Shown: positions 34,397-45,517, counted from the first letter of the stretch. The stretch: 64,000 bases of DNA from Anniella stebbinsi (GCA_029215795.1 JARDYH010000007.1:22331263-22395262); one strand, 5' to 3'. Notes: generated by a model from the letters alone, not told the origin. Made by a program: numbers and translations.

Positions 34397-35003
34397 TAAA
34401 AACTGTATAACAGTTTGCAGTACAGATATGCCCTAACAGAATGAGGCTCAAAATGCAGATTGCATACTTAATAGATGTAAAAGACAAGCAATAATATCAA
34501 AGGAACCATGCAATCATAAAGTGGGTCTAATTACAAATATAATGCACTTGTAACAAACAGAGTGGTTACAGTTGATGCGGTTAGTGGAATGATGATATTC
34601 GTTTGTTGATGAGCTCTCTGGATTGTATTCCGTTTCATTGTTTCATCAAAACCAATTTGAAGCCAAAGCATCCCTCCATCGAAACAACATCCCTCATTCA
34701 CAGAGAGCAGTTGAAAATGTTCTATGGCCTCTGATATACTTCTTTCAAGCCACTTATTGCCTAATGACAGTATTCCAAAAATTTTACATGAACAATTTCA
34801 TAAGGTTTTTTTTTTCCATTTACTCCATCCCCACCCTTCCAAAGTTTCAATACAGAGGACAAAACAACTAGGAATCTCAATAGAAGAGGAAGAAAGAAGA
34901 AGAAAAATGGTTGGTCTGGACTGCTGTATAAGTTTGTAATGCAGATATGCCCTAATCGTTTCAAGGCATGGAAATGCAGAGTGCATTCGTAATAGACGTG
35001 CCA
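34397..35003. repeat. Pair of diverged direct repeats
   Basis: The segments 34397-34484 and 34921-35003 share CAGATATGCCCTAA, AAATGCAGAKTGCAT and TAATAGAYGT in the same order and orientation. They are about 70 percent alike by eye and 437 bp apart. They may be two copies of one short repeat or remnants of terminal direct repeats. Confidence 0.45.
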
Positions 35004-35790
35004 CGTTGGAATTTTCAATACAAATGAACAATTGACCTATTTGATCGATGTATTTAGGAGTGAAGAATACAAGAGTTTGTTTGTGTTTTTTTATTTGTTT
35101 GTCTTTTACATATTCAATTATTTGTTTTGGTTTTGATATTCCTGAAATACCTCAAAGTAGTAGATCGTCAAGTGCTGTTAATTTGAAAGGATTGATTTAT
35201 TTATCTCCTGCTAGCCTGTGGCTAAGAACGTGTGAATCAGCAAAACATGATCTGACTAAAATTCTCCTAATTTCATCTCAAAGTTTGTTCTAATTCAAAT
35301 ACATATCAGATTGTGAGCCATTTTTCTTCTTCATGAAAATATGTGGATACTTTTGTGTGAGCCTTTCTCTTCCTAAACTCTCCTTGTAACCCACATCTCC
35401 CTCATAATCTCATCATCCATGAGAGAAGGAAAATAAACTTGAGGAAGGAGCTATAGATCCTGGAGAGGAACACATTCCTTGACAGGGTATGAGAAATGAA
35501 AGGGCAGTAAATCAGAATTGGTTTTCTATTCTTAAATGTTGTTTCTTCTCGCTCGCTCTTAAAAAAAAGTTCTGGGGCTCATGAAAACCTCCACCACATC
35601 GTGTTCTGGTGCTGATTCATTTAGGAGTAAATTCTGCTCTGAACATGGTCAAAGGTATTTTTCCACTTGGTTTGCATATCATTGAGCTGGGCCCTAGCAT
35701 GGGAAATGAAGGCCACAAGGCTGCTCTGGATCTAGAGTGCAAAACGCCATGCCACCTCCATGTACAACATTGTGCTGGCACTAGCACAGG
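35004..35790. other. Stretch without recognised feature
   Basis: AT-rich. The frame 35048-35293 shows no domain. Nothing else is recognised. Confidence 0.4.
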
Positions 35791-35850
35791 GGTTTGGAAA
35801 CCTCTTTCAGCCCAAAGGCTGAACTGAATTTTGGAGATGCTCTCAGTGTC
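35791..35850 (+). mobile_element. hAT-type terminal fragment
   Basis: ACAGGGGTTTGGAAACCTC and TTTCAGCCCAAAGGCTGAA resemble the CAGGGGTGGGGAACCTTTTTC end of a common amniote hAT family, from memory. Only about 60 bp remain. Confidence 0.45.
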
Positions 35851-35861
35851 GCTAGATGGAT

Positions 35862-36920
35862 TGTTGGAAAGCAGAGGGTGGAAGTAACAAGGTGTGACAC
35901 AAGATTGGGTTTTAAACAGGGCCACGTTTCTTGTTAGATCTGCAGAAGGGAAACCTAAGGAGGCATCTTCCACATCTACATGACATCTACCATGATTGTA
36001 TAGGGCGAGTCATTCTCAGGCAGGGAGTGGCACCTTAACTTCTCCACTCCCCAGCTTCCCCTTTTAGGTAGGGAGACCTTCTGGTGTTGCCCCCCCCCCC
36101 CAGGCCGGAGGGCTCTGAGTGGGTGAGAAAGGTTGGCCTCAAAGGTAACCCTTTCCTCAGCAGCTGGGCCACAGGACTCACAGCTATTGAGCCTCAGGCA
36201 TTACCCATCACCGCCAGGTACCTCAGAATGCTTACCGACCCCATCCATCTGAAGATGCCTGCACCTAACCACCAATAAATCTGACAAGATTAGAATGGCC
36301 TGCCAGAGGAGATTCGACAAATTAGCAGTCTTCTGGAATTTAAGAAAGCCGTGAAGACTGCTCTCTTCCGGCAGGCCTATCCAGTTTAATTTTAAGATGT
36401 TTTTAATAATGTATTTGTTTTTTATCTGTTTTAATGGTTTATTATTGTTTTTATTATTGTTTTTATATTTATACTTAGTGTTGTTCCCCGCCTCGATTTG
36501 GATGGAGAGGCGGGTTAGAAATGAAATAAATAAAAATAAATAAATAAATTGGAGCCAATTAACCTAATTAATACTCCCAGACTGTTCTTGCAGTGTGAAG
36601 TAGGAGAAAAAACTCATAACCAATGAAAGGATATGAGCAAAAAAATCCTACTCAGTCTCTTAAGGACGACCAGCGAGACCACACTGCCTACAGAGGTGGG
36701 AGGGAGCCAAGTCGCGAAGAGGAGGAAAGGCAGGGCAGAGGCCATTAAATGGGCTCCCAACCCCCCACCCACCTCAGTGGTGTCACTGGGAGTCTGCCAA
36801 TGGCAGGCCTCCATGTCCCGTCCTCCACCCCCACCCACAGCAGCCCAGCACCACCCAGGCTGTGCCGGACATGTGTATAGGGCATTTCTTATAACATGGA
36901 ATGCATGACAGCTGCAGTCC
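35862..36920 (-). repeat. LTR-like repeat family S, copy 2, split by an L2 end
   Basis: On the minus strand the order is GGCTCCCTCCC, a TGTAGGCAGTG block, GAGTAGGATTTTTT, CTCCTACTTCACACTGCAAG and, after an L2 insertion at 36272-36545, the distal CCGCCTGG-type GC-rich part and TTCTGCAGATC. Plus-strand markers are GCAGTGTGAAGTAGGAG and AAAAATCCTACTCAG. The polyadenylation signal is degraded. The frames at 36614-36958 are not genes. Confidence 0.5.
36272..36545 (+). repeat. L2-clade LINE 3' end inside LTR-like copy 2
   Basis: The translation NGLPEEIRQISSLLEFKKAV, followed by KTALFRQAYPV, is the L2 C-terminus. Then come the GTTGTTCCCCGCCTCGATTT tail, GAGAGGCGGGTTAGAA and (AAAT)n. It interrupts the repeat and is therefore younger. 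Confidence 0.8.
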
Positions 36921-37214
36921 CATAGACTCCATGTTTCTATTCCTGTGAAGAGACCCAACTGAGATCTAGGTCCACCACCCTGCCACTAAAAGAAATCCAG
37001 CTCCAAGGTGTACCAGTAATGCTGGAACTAGCCAAAGCACAGGATACCATACCATATCCATATCCCCTAAATAATGCATCTGTTAAATGGAAGACCCTTA
37101 GCAGCAGACATTTCCAGCATATATGTAATTTATGTAATTTCCCAACATGATTAAGCAAAAGGTTTCTCATTCATTGAATGTGATTACATTTTGACAAGGC
37201 TATGCCCCTGCCAA

Positions 37215-37632
37215 AGGAAGTGAGGCAAGTGGCTGCCAGGAGGAGGGCCTTCTCTGCTGTGGCACCCCAGCTGTGGAATGAGCTCCTTAGAGAGGTTCGC
37301 CTGGCACCTACATTATATTCATTTAGATGCCAGGTGAATACCTTTTTATTTTCTCAGTATTTCTCAGTATTTTAACAGTTCATCAGCTTAATTTTTAACT
37401 TTGCTGTTTAAATTTGTATTTAAAACCTGTATTAATTTCTGCATGGCTGCTCGGTTTTATCCTGGTTGTGCTTTTATCCTATATTTTATATTATGTTTTG
37501 ATATTGTTTGCTTTATATTTTGAATGTTTTTCATGGTTAAATTTTTGTAAACTGCCCAGAGAGCTTTGGCTACTGGGTGGTATAGAAATGAATGAATGAA
37601 TGAATGAATGAAAGAAAGAAAGAAAGAAAGAC
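37215..37632 (+). repeat. L2-clade LINE 3' end with (GAAT)n(GAAA)n tail
   Basis: The translation RRAFSAVAPQLWNELLREV, with FRCQVNTFLFSQ, is the L2 C-terminus. The UTR ends TTTTTGTAAACTGCCCAGAG, GGGTGGTATAGAAATGAATG and then tetranucleotide repeats at 37586-37632. Confidence 0.85.
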
Positions 37633-38087
37633 ATATGCCTAAAAACTCTCCTTTCAGGCAAACATGATATTAAAAAACAAGCTTTATTTTCCACACTAAT
37701 AGGCATACTGATGAATGCAGCATACCTACATCTCAGGTAATTGTACAGGAAGATCTGGTGTACTTATACTATGATGTTCATCTATCTATAACTCTTTCAT
37801 AGAAGGCTGAGAAGTATAAGGGTATGGGCTTTATACAGGCAAGGTTGTCTATCTTTCGGAAGTATTTTGCGTGTACAGTTCGGTAATCTCTTCATGATCC
37901 ATCTGATGATGTCCTTTTTTGTCTGTCTTTTGTTGGTTGTTTAATAAATTAGTATAAAAAAGATATTAAAAAACAACTCAATGGAAAAAAGGAAGAAATA
38001 TCATAATTGATAAGAATACACACACCATTTGGAAGGATAAGAATTCACATAGAGGCATTTTAACATACCTTGTTTAAAGCACAGGTT
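37633..38087. other. Stretch without recognised feature
   Basis: AT-rich, no gene seen. Confidence 0.4.
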
Positions 38088-38152
38088 AGTACAGCCTCCT
38101 CAAACATGTTGCTCTCCACATGTGTTGGACTACAATTCCCAATATCCATGCT
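38088..38152. mobile_element. hAT-type MITE fragment (GGACTACAATTCCC)
   Basis: CATGTTGCTCTCCACATGTG and TTGGACTACAATTCCCAA match one arm of a common squamate palindromic hAT MITE, from memory. The other arm is absent. Confidence 0.5.
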
Positions 38153-40056
38153 GGGGATATTTATTTGATGCCACTCCTCAGCCAAAAGGTTCCCAGAGCT
38201 TACATAGAATCAATTCCTTCCCTGCCCACAGGCTTTCAATCCAACAAGGCATGGCACACACACAAGGAAAAAGGAATAGGGAACGAAGAGTGAAAAATAA
38301 TTATTTGAGCAGGTCTGGTGGAATGGCCCTTATTGTTCCTCTCATTTCCCTCAGCTCAGCCTGCTGGAATGGCTGCTGGTGGGGACAGTTGAGGGAGGAA
38401 GATATTGGAGGCAAGGTTGGTCCATATCACCCACATTGTGGGTTTAAAGTTGATAGCTAATTACAAACATAGATACCTATGGCTCCCTACAAATCAGTAG
38501 GCAGGGGCATCTGAACTCAGAGGACAAGCTGAATTACTTATCTTGTGACTTCTAGAAACCAGGGCTGTGTGGAACACCTATAGAACTTCATCAAAACCTG
38601 TTGCAAAATAATTCATGGACCGTGTTAACAGAACATTGCCCTTTCGAATGACCCATCTTGATTTGTAATCACCATTTAATATTTTATAATGCCACAACAT
38701 TACATTATTGGTGACATTTCTTTTCTTTCTTTATTTCTTTTTCTTTTAGAAAGAGGAAACCTTACTTAATTGATAACCTTATTATCATATTAAGTATATA
38801 GTAGTACATGTTGAACATATTTTATAACTATTAATTAATGTGTTCCATTTACTTGTTCCCTTCTTGTTTTCCTTTAGGTCCCTCTGAGCTAACAAAATAT
38901 CGGTGGTTGTTAGGCTGAATATTTATTCAATTAATTAGACTGTAAATTGTAAGGGACACCTAGCATGGCAACATGCAGAGTAGATTGTAGGATGCTGAGA
39001 TGTTATTTCAAGAACCATATACTCTGCGACCAAGAACCATATACTGTACCACCAACAAACAGCATTCATATACTAGCAGGGGTACTGACAATCAAAGACC
39101 TAATTGCCTATTCATACATTTTCATTCACAGACTTTTGGGAAAACTGTAGATCACTGTAATCCAAAATTTGACGAGAGAGATTTGGAGAACAAATACAAT
39201 TTCAGTATAAATATTAAATAACATAAATAACAAAAAATAAATAAATCTGAATTTGGTTCAAATTTCAAATTTTATATTTCAAATTGTTGGTTGATTTGGG
39301 AGATCCTGGATGAATTACAGGTTGTGGTTTTTTGACATGGTTAGCTTGTTGATTCAATGTTCTTGTGTGTCAAAATCATACCTTAAATGTACTTTAAACT
39401 ATTTAATTTTTTAAATCTAAATCAATGTTGTTTCTGTGGCAACAACAAACAATTTTAAAAAAAGTAACTATGTTAGTTTGTTGCATCAAAACCGACAAAA
39501 TAACTGTTTGTATCTTAAGCAGGTCAGGTCACCCCTCATTCAATACATAAAATGCAATGTTCAGTTGGTGCATAGACAAATTTGTTTTGCTTTCTCATCA
39601 TTCAGATTCTTGAAGGAAAAAAAAACCCTCAGGTTATTTATGTCCTGTTTTGCAGAAGCAGCACATAGCAGCTGACATCACCATACAGAATACATTAATA
39701 CAGTAGTATCAAATAAAATAATAAAAGGCAAGAAGAAAACATCAACAATCTAATCATAAAATGCTACAATAAATGTATGAGCAAACTTCCAATTCAGAAC
39801 TTAAACATCAAGTCAGTTAAAGTTTAACCCATAAATATATTAAAATGGGATGAATACATTCAACTCGAAGTTTTGAATAAAAACAGAAGAGAAGCAATCC
39901 AAATCAGGGTCTAAGGCAAAACTGAATTCAAGCATGGATGAGCAGTTCAGAAGAAGCACGGTCCAAGAAGCAGGATCTTAGTAGGAGTCTAGGGGTTCAA
40001 AGCATGAGAGATCAGTCCTAACAAGAGTCAAGGCCAGAAAAAGTAGGTTAAATTAA
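38153..40056. other. Long AT-rich stretch without recognised gene
   Basis: Mostly unique AT-rich DNA. 39880-40040 has many AGGTC/CAAGAAGCAGG words, like parts of 48180-48420, and may be an old LTR-type remnant. Frames at 38122-38460 and 39436-39675 show no domain. Confidence 0.4.
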
Positions 40057-40366
40057 TAGGCTGACCATATGAAAAGGAGGACAGGGCTCATGTAACTTTA
40101 AGAGAAGGGAATTTCAGCTGGTGCCATTTGTATGCAATTAGTTCCTGGTGAAATTCCCTCTTCATCACAACTGTTAAAGTTGCAGGGGCCCTGCCTTCTT
40201 TTGTATATGGTCACTCTAGTATAGTGCATGCACCTTTAACTGTTGTGCTGAAGAGGGAATTTCACCAGGAACTAACTGCATACAAATGACACTGGTTGAA
40301 ATTCCCTTTTCTCTACAACTCTTAAAGTTACATGAGCCCTGTCCTCCTTTTCATATGGTCAGCCTA
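40057..40366. mobile_element. Palindromic hAT-like MITE, copy 3
   Basis: The ends TAGGCTGACCATATGAAAAG and CTTTTCATATGGTCAGCCTA are perfectly inverted. Both arms carry GGAATTTCAGC and CTGGTGAAATTCCC as in 10852-11171. AGGTTAAA occurs at 40045-40052 and again at 40366-40373, suggesting a target duplication with a small extra TTAA on the left. The left arm has a short deletion near 40100. Confidence 0.85.
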
Positions 40367-41049
40367 GGTTAAAAGACACTGGGAGATGAAGCAAAGGTAT
40401 TGTTCCAGCAACTAGCAGGCCTTAATTGTTGTCTGGTAAGTGGAGTTTCTAGAGCCTCACCCAGGACTCAGCTGCAGCACATCAGAGATTTCTGGAAGAG
40501 TGCTGTACTCCTGAGGAAGTCCTTTAATAGTGAAAAGCCTTCCTTTGCAATCAGGCACTCCATCTCACAGAAATCCTTCTGTTATCAGCTTCTCCTTGAT
40601 ATTGTTTGCCTCTGGGAGCTGTAGCTCCTCTTCTGAAGAGGATTCTTCCAGTAGGAATGTGATACTTACAGCCAGCCCAGAAGACAAAGGATTTTTTAGA
40701 TCTCCCCATCTGAGGATAGGGAGGAAGATCCCACTCTTGGAAAAGGTCACATGCTCTCACAAGCAGCCTCAATAAGGGTGTAGAAAAGTCTGCAGGTAAG
40801 TTCCCAAATGCCACCTGCTGTGGCTATAACCAGTGGAGGAAACTGTTGTCTTCATGCCCTACTTAAGTGCTTCATGGAAGCATCTAGTTGATCACTGTTA
40901 GAAGTAAGATGCTGGTATATATTGCCCCTTCCTCTGATCCAGCTCAGGATACTGTGATGCCCACCCCTTCCTGCTCCTTTATTCTTGCACTAGAATCAAA
41001 GAACTCAGTTCTGGAATGAGCATCTGGGTGCTGCTCACTGTCTCTGTGA
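40367..41049. other. Stretch without recognised feature
   Basis: Overlapping frames on both strands at 40530-40814 have no domain. No gene signals. Confidence 0.4.
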
Positions 41050-41620
41050 CGTGCCACTCTCGTCAGGCGTCACAGCAGCCCAGCCCACAACCTTCCCTTT
41101 CGCTGCCTCCAGTTGCACCAGGTGGCAAGGTACCTCATGAACCACCAAGTGTGAATTAAATAAATATTTATTAACAAGATGTAAAGTGCCGTTGTAAAGT
41201 GTATTGGTTTCCTCAGGTGAATGTGTGATGGTTACCGTAGGCACAAAGCATGATGGTTTCAGTTCAATGTTTTAAAACTTTTCAAATATTCCTTCAACTT
41301 CAACTTCAATTTCAATATCAACCCTGCCTAACCTACCCTCTAGGCTACTCTATCACTCCTCCCCCAAGCTACTCCCCCAAAATAATAAAACATGTAGTTC
41401 CTACTCTCAAATCTAATCTTGACAGACCTAAACCCACCTCTCTCTCCACTTCTCTCTCACATAGCACTTCAATATCCTCCCATTCCCTGCTATCTACTAA
41501 TCCAGCCATTCCAGCCACCAGCCAATCAGCACACACTCTCACATCCTGGTCACTCCCTCCCTCTCCCTCTTGGACTAACCTCCTACCATCTTGGTTCCTG
41601 CAGCATAAACCCAGTAAGTA
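41050..41620 (-). repeat. Possible LTR-type sequence, minus strand
   Basis: Strong strand asymmetry: the plus strand is C/T/A-rich and G-poor from 41280 to 41600, so the minus strand is purine/G-rich. On the minus strand a poly(A)-signal-like AATAAATATTTATTTAATTC (near 41155-41175) is followed by GC-rich sequence with GGGCTGGGCTGCTGTGACG. The arrangement recalls an LTR (G-rich U3, poly(A) signal, U5), but no ends or duplications were found. Confidence 0.3.
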
Positions 41621-41711
41621 TATATACACATTATTTAAAACAGTAAACATTCTCATCACATTCTAACTACTTACATTACAGAATAGGCATGAAACAGCAA
41701 AACATCACAGA

Positions 41712-41737
41712 TCTCTCTCTCTCTCTCTCTCTCTCTC
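41712..41737. repeat. (CT)n microsatellite
   Basis: About 13 CT units. Confidence 0.95.
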
Positions 41738-41740
41738 AAC

Positions 41741-41830
41741 ATTAGAATATAAGACGGCCAAAGGTCCATCTTGACCAGCATACTTATTCCCATAGTGGTC
41801 AGCCAGTTGCCTTTGGAAACCCACAAGTAG
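41741..41830 (-). repeat. CR1-like LINE 3' end, minus strand
   Basis: AGAATATAAGACGGCCAAAG, GTCCATCTTGACCAGCATAC and TAGTGGTCAGCCAGTTGCC are the reverse form of the 15342-15624 family. Confidence 0.6.
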
Positions 41831-41929
41831 TCTTAGCTAACTTATACCAGTGATTCTGACATCCAAACGATATAGCTTCCTTCTGATTCAGTGTTTCCCT
41901 GCAACCTTAACTCCAGGGCTAGGGAGTGG

Positions 41930-41994
41930 ATCTCCTTCATGTCTCAATTGTTGGCATTGATGCTGTTCCCCGCCTCAATCCGGAGGGAGAGGTG

Positions 41995-42040
<46 letters not shown>
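41930..42040 (+). repeat. L2-clade LINE tail with (AAT)n
   Basis: GCTGTTCCCCGCCTCAATCC and GGGAGAGGTGGGTAATAATA end in 44 bp of (AAT)n (41997-42040). Same tail type as 1535-1787. Confidence 0.75.
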
Positions 42041-42041
<1 letters not shown>

Positions 42042-42370
42042 AACTTTAAGAAAGTCTCTTCTTTGATTAGCCTTTAGGCAATCAATTCCTTCTGCCATAG
42101 CCCCTCTTGATGATTCTCATTTAGGCATTCATCTGGTTGCCAGCATCTCCATTCTTGGCTGGTCAGGCTTGGGGAGTTGAGGCTCTAGAACTCCCCAAAC
42201 TGGAATTAGATCCCAGTTCAATAGTGCCCTAGGACTGGGGTGTTGCCAGGAAGGATCATTAACAGGATCTGCTGCTCCTTTTTCTCCCAGTTCCCAGAAT
42301 AAAAGGGAGGAGTGTGGTTTGAGGCTTAGGGGCAAACCAAATCTTCTGCTAAATACCCCCCTAATCACAC

Positions 42371-42518
42371 AGTGAGCCTATCTATACACGCAGGATCAAA
42401 CACTTTGAAAACGTTTTGAAAACTGTATATGGAGTGTGTCCTGGGCCCCAACAGTTCTTAAAACTGTTATAAACTGTTTTAAACCATTTTGAAGCAGTAG
42501 TGTAGAGAGGCTCATAGT
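42371..42518. mobile_element. Short MITE, second copy of the 31798 family
   Basis: CACTTTGAAAACG, TGGAGTGTGTCCTGGGCCCC and GAAGCAGTAGTGTAGA match 31798-31934. The ends AGTGAGCCTATCTATACAC and (inverted) ACTATGAGCCTCTCTACAC are paired. Confidence 0.7.
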
Positions 42519-42654
42519 GTAGCTACACATGCTAGTTTTGCTGACTCTTGTGTAAGCCCATGTGGCCCTGATTTGCATTGGGGCCATGGCACTCTGGAAA
42601 GGAGGGGCTAAACCTCCCTTCAGATTTTTGTACTAAAATTACACACACACACTG

Positions 42655-42920
42655 AATCATAGAATAGTAGAGTTGGACGGGGCCTATAAGGCCATTGAGT
42701 CCAACCCCCTGCTCAATGCAGGAATCCACCTTCAAGCATCCCCGACAGATGGTTGTCCAGCTGCCTCTTGAATCCCTCTAGTGTGGGAGAGCCCATGACC
42801 TCCCTAGGTAATTGGTTCCATTGTCATACTGCTCTACAAATAGGGAAGCTTTTCCTGATGTCCAGCTGGAATCTAGCTTCCTGTAACTGGAGCCCACTAT
42901 TCTGTGTCCTGCACGCTGGA
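42655..42920 (-). repeat. CR1 LINE 3' end, minus strand
   Basis: On the plus strand it begins AATCATAGAATAGTAGAG, then GGGGCCTATAAGGCCATTGA, GTCCAACCCCCTGCTCAATG, ATTGGTTCCATTGTC and TTTTCCTGATGTCCAGC. Read on the minus strand this is the classical amniote CR1 end, finishing in ATTCTATGATT octamer repeats. The copy is 5'-truncated and non-coding. Confidence 0.85.
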
Positions 42921-43599
42921 ATGATCAGCTCCCATAGGCACGGGTAGCAAAATATTTAGATTGCCCATTACCCTTTCCTCTTTCTGTGGTGCCTTTCCCC
43001 AGCCTTTCCTCACTTGCCTTTCCTCTTTAGCACCTCGTCTCTGTGAGTGACATCAGATGAGCATTTTCTTGAATTTTCATTACTGGCCACTCACAGTTTG
43101 TCCGAGTTTTGCTTACTATTGTGTAACCATATATGGCACCGATTTGGAGTCAGTTCATCGGGCCCTGGAGATTTAAACTCCCACACATCTCCCGCTTCTT
43201 CTGCTCTTATTTCCTGTGACAAAACACAATTCCCCCATCTCCGTCCCTGTCTCTGTTCCTTTCCTCTGTTCTCCCAGATTGTTCTCCTTCCTCTTGCCTC
43301 ACCTTTCCATGCTATGTCTTTTTTGCCTTTTCTCCCTTTTCTCCCTCTTCTTCTGTATTACTGAGCCAGTGCCTACACCTCTGGGTCCCCACCCCCTCCC
43401 AACTGCATTTCCTCCAGGTGACCAGAATGGCCTGTACCAGATGAGTGACAGCCATCTGCCTTATCAGATTGTTCTGTCACTTGACTTGGCTATTTCCTGT
43501 GGTATCTCACTACTGTGCATGGATTACATTAAAACAACAACAACAATAACAACAACAACAAACATTAAATAGTAAAATGTAAAATAAAATATAAAATTC
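42921..43599. other. Stretch without gene; C/T-rich block and (CAA)n
   Basis: 43200-43400 is pyrimidine-rich on the plus strand, giving long chance frames (43047-43364, 43216-43572). A (CAA)n repeat is at 43532-43562. Words at 43040-43110 resemble 25840-26170. Confidence 0.4.
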
Positions 43600-43999
43600 T
43601 GGCAGGAATGGACTATATGGACAGATACAATACAGTTGCAAAAATAATTCTCCAACAACTGGCCATCAAATTCAACCTTATCAAACAACCTACACCATAC
43701 TATACATATTCCGCCCAGACAATCCCGGAAAGTGCAGATCATAAAATATACGGGGACAGAACAATTCACATGGACGAGACAATACCTTGCAAATGACCAG
43801 ACATAATGATCATAGACAAAAAAAGAAAAACACACATACCTCGTTGACATAGCAATACTGAATGACAAAAATGTTGTTGAAAAGGAAGAAGAAAAGAGAG
43901 ACAAATATACACCACTGGCCATGGAAGTCAAAGAACTATGGCAACAGGAAAATGTCACAATTATCCCATTAGTCACATCAGTCACTGGTATCACATAAA
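43600..43999 (+). pseudogene. R4/Dong-type LINE relic, restriction-like endonuclease region
   Basis: The frame from 43608 reads MDRYNTVAKIILQQLAIK, then PYYTYSAQTIPES and KIYGDRTIHMDETI, a stop, then PDIMIIDKKRKT. After a one-base shift it continues YLVDIAIL, EKEEEKRDKYTPLAMEVKEL and VTIIPLVTSVTGIT. This fits the C-terminal restriction-like endonuclease of R4/Dong-clade LINEs, with the PD..D core seen as PDIMII and LVDIAI. Those LINEs cut target DNA with this domain. The copy is 5'-truncated and dead. Assignment is from motif memory; a related REL-endonuclease clade is possible. Confidence 0.65.
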
Positions 44000-44029
44000 A
44001 AAAATATATCCCCATATTTAATTAGGTGG

Positions 44030-44030
<1 letters not shown>

Positions 44031-44061
<31 letters not shown>
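44031..44061. repeat. (TG)n microsatellite
   Basis: About 14 TG units. Confidence 0.95.
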
Positions 44062-44530
44062 TGAGGTGTGTTTGAGAGATGCTCTTTCCACAAAGATCTT
44101 TATCATTCATTTGTTCTCATATTCATTTAATTTCCACTTGCCACATTCTTCAAAAAGCCTCAGGACAGCTTTTTGATATTCAAGATTCTGAGGTTCTGCT
44201 TTAATACACACGATTAAAGTAATAAAAGTCCTAGTGTTTTTTAAAAAATGTGATTGCTCACCAAACTAGAGTTTTGTTGCCTGTTTCTCTGGGGAATCTG
44301 TGGCTACTGAGCCAGTTGAAAGAAAAAAGAAAAAGGAGGTAAAAAAGGAGGAGAGTCAGTTTTACCACAGCTCTTAAGTTTTATTAACACCGGAGTTCCA
44401 TTTGCATAGAATAATGGGTTCCTGTAAATTCTCCACAAAAGGAACTTAGATTTCCATAACATTTTTAACATTCGGTCATTTCTTTTTTGTTCCTTTTGAC
44501 AGACTCATATGATCTAGATTGTTTTTCTTA
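44062..44530. other. Stretch without recognised feature
   Basis: No gene or repeat recognised. Confidence 0.4.
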
Positions 44531-45164
44531 AACAGAAACTGCCTTCGTCACCCTGATGGATGACCTCTGCTGGGAGAATGGAAAGGGGAGTGTGACCCTG
44601 CTTCTTCTCCAGGACCTCTTAGTAGATTTTTGATACCATCAACCAGGGTATCCCTCTAGATAGGCTCTCTAGGTTGGGAGTTGGAAGTATGATGATGTTG
44701 TCATTCCACTCCTACCTGAGCCAGTTCCAGAAGGCTGTTCTGGGGGATTACTAATCTGCCCCATGGCTTTTATGGCTCTATCTTGATCCCAGCATGTATT
44801 TTGAACCAGCAGAAGTTCTGAACAGTCTTCAAAGGCAGCCTTATTTACAAGACATGGCCTAAGTCAATCCTAGATGTTACCAGGTACCTGTGTTCAGACT
44901 ATCTTTGGCAAAGGGTGTGTTTCATCAGCTTAGGCTGGTGCATGAGCTGTAGCCTTTCCTGGGTAACATCTGGTAACATCTAGGAGTACTTTAATATGTT
45001 GGACTTGGGACTTTCTTCGGCGACTGCTTAAAACTTTAGTTAGTTAAAAATATAGTCACTAGACTCGTCACTGGGACCACTCACTAGGAGCATAGCTCAC
45101 TACTACTGAAAGAACATCACTGGCTTCCAGTCCGTTTCTGAGCACAATCCAAAATGTTGGTACT
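44531..45164 (+). pseudogene. Degraded L2-clade LINE copy
   Basis: Sequence along 44535-44640 corresponds to ETAFVTLMDD and to the L2 region ending in FDTINQ. Later parts match CLEMSDL-proximal and LLKQIRWLPV regions (ACATCACTGGCTTCCAGTCC). Many stops and indels. An inverted GATGTTACC/GGTAACATC pair near 44872 and 44985 lies within. It is cut off at 45164 by a CR1-like end. Confidence 0.7.
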
Positions 45165-45268
45165 TAAGAACATAAGAGCCATGTTGGATCAAACCAAAGA
45201 TTCATCTAGTCCAGTACTGTGTTCACACAGTGGCCAACCAGCTGTCCATGGGAAATCCATGACCAGTT
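45165..45268 (-). repeat. CR1-like LINE 3' end, minus strand, inserted into L2
   Basis: It starts TTAAGAACATAAGAGCCATG and continues AAAGATTCATCTAGTCCAG, TGTTCACACAGTGGCC. It begins abruptly within L2 homology. Confidence 0.7.
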
Positions 45269-45420
45269 GAAGCTGGTGGCTTCAATCCCAATGGGCCAGT
45301 GAATCCACTCCATGTTTCAGTCAGAACCAGTCAGGACTCCAAAGAAGCTATCCAAGATGTAATGCTCAGACCAAGTCTGGTTCTGAATAGAAAATGGGCA
45401 GACGTTTGGGGTAGGGGGAG
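45269..45420. repeat. Degraded copy of the 8445 fold-back family
   Basis: TGGTGGCTTCAATCCCAATG, CAGTGAATCCACTCC and CAGTCAGAACCAG match the left arm at 8445-8515. The right arm is not clear. Confidence 0.45.
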
Positions 45421-45488
45421 GCAATAAAAGCTCAACAAGCTCCACCTCCCAAACAGATTCCTCTGACATCCCTACTATTGACATCAAT

Positions 45489-45517
45489 GTGTTGTTGTTG
45501 TTGTTGTTGTTGTTGTC
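45489..45517. repeat. (TTG)n microsatellite
   Basis: About 9 TTG units; poly-Asn in the minus-strand frame is an artefact. Confidence 0.95.

Noticed and set aside
43524..44015. 163-aa minus-strand frame as a membrane protein
   Set aside because: It is the antisense of the R4-type endonuclease relic, which has recognisable motifs on the plus strand.
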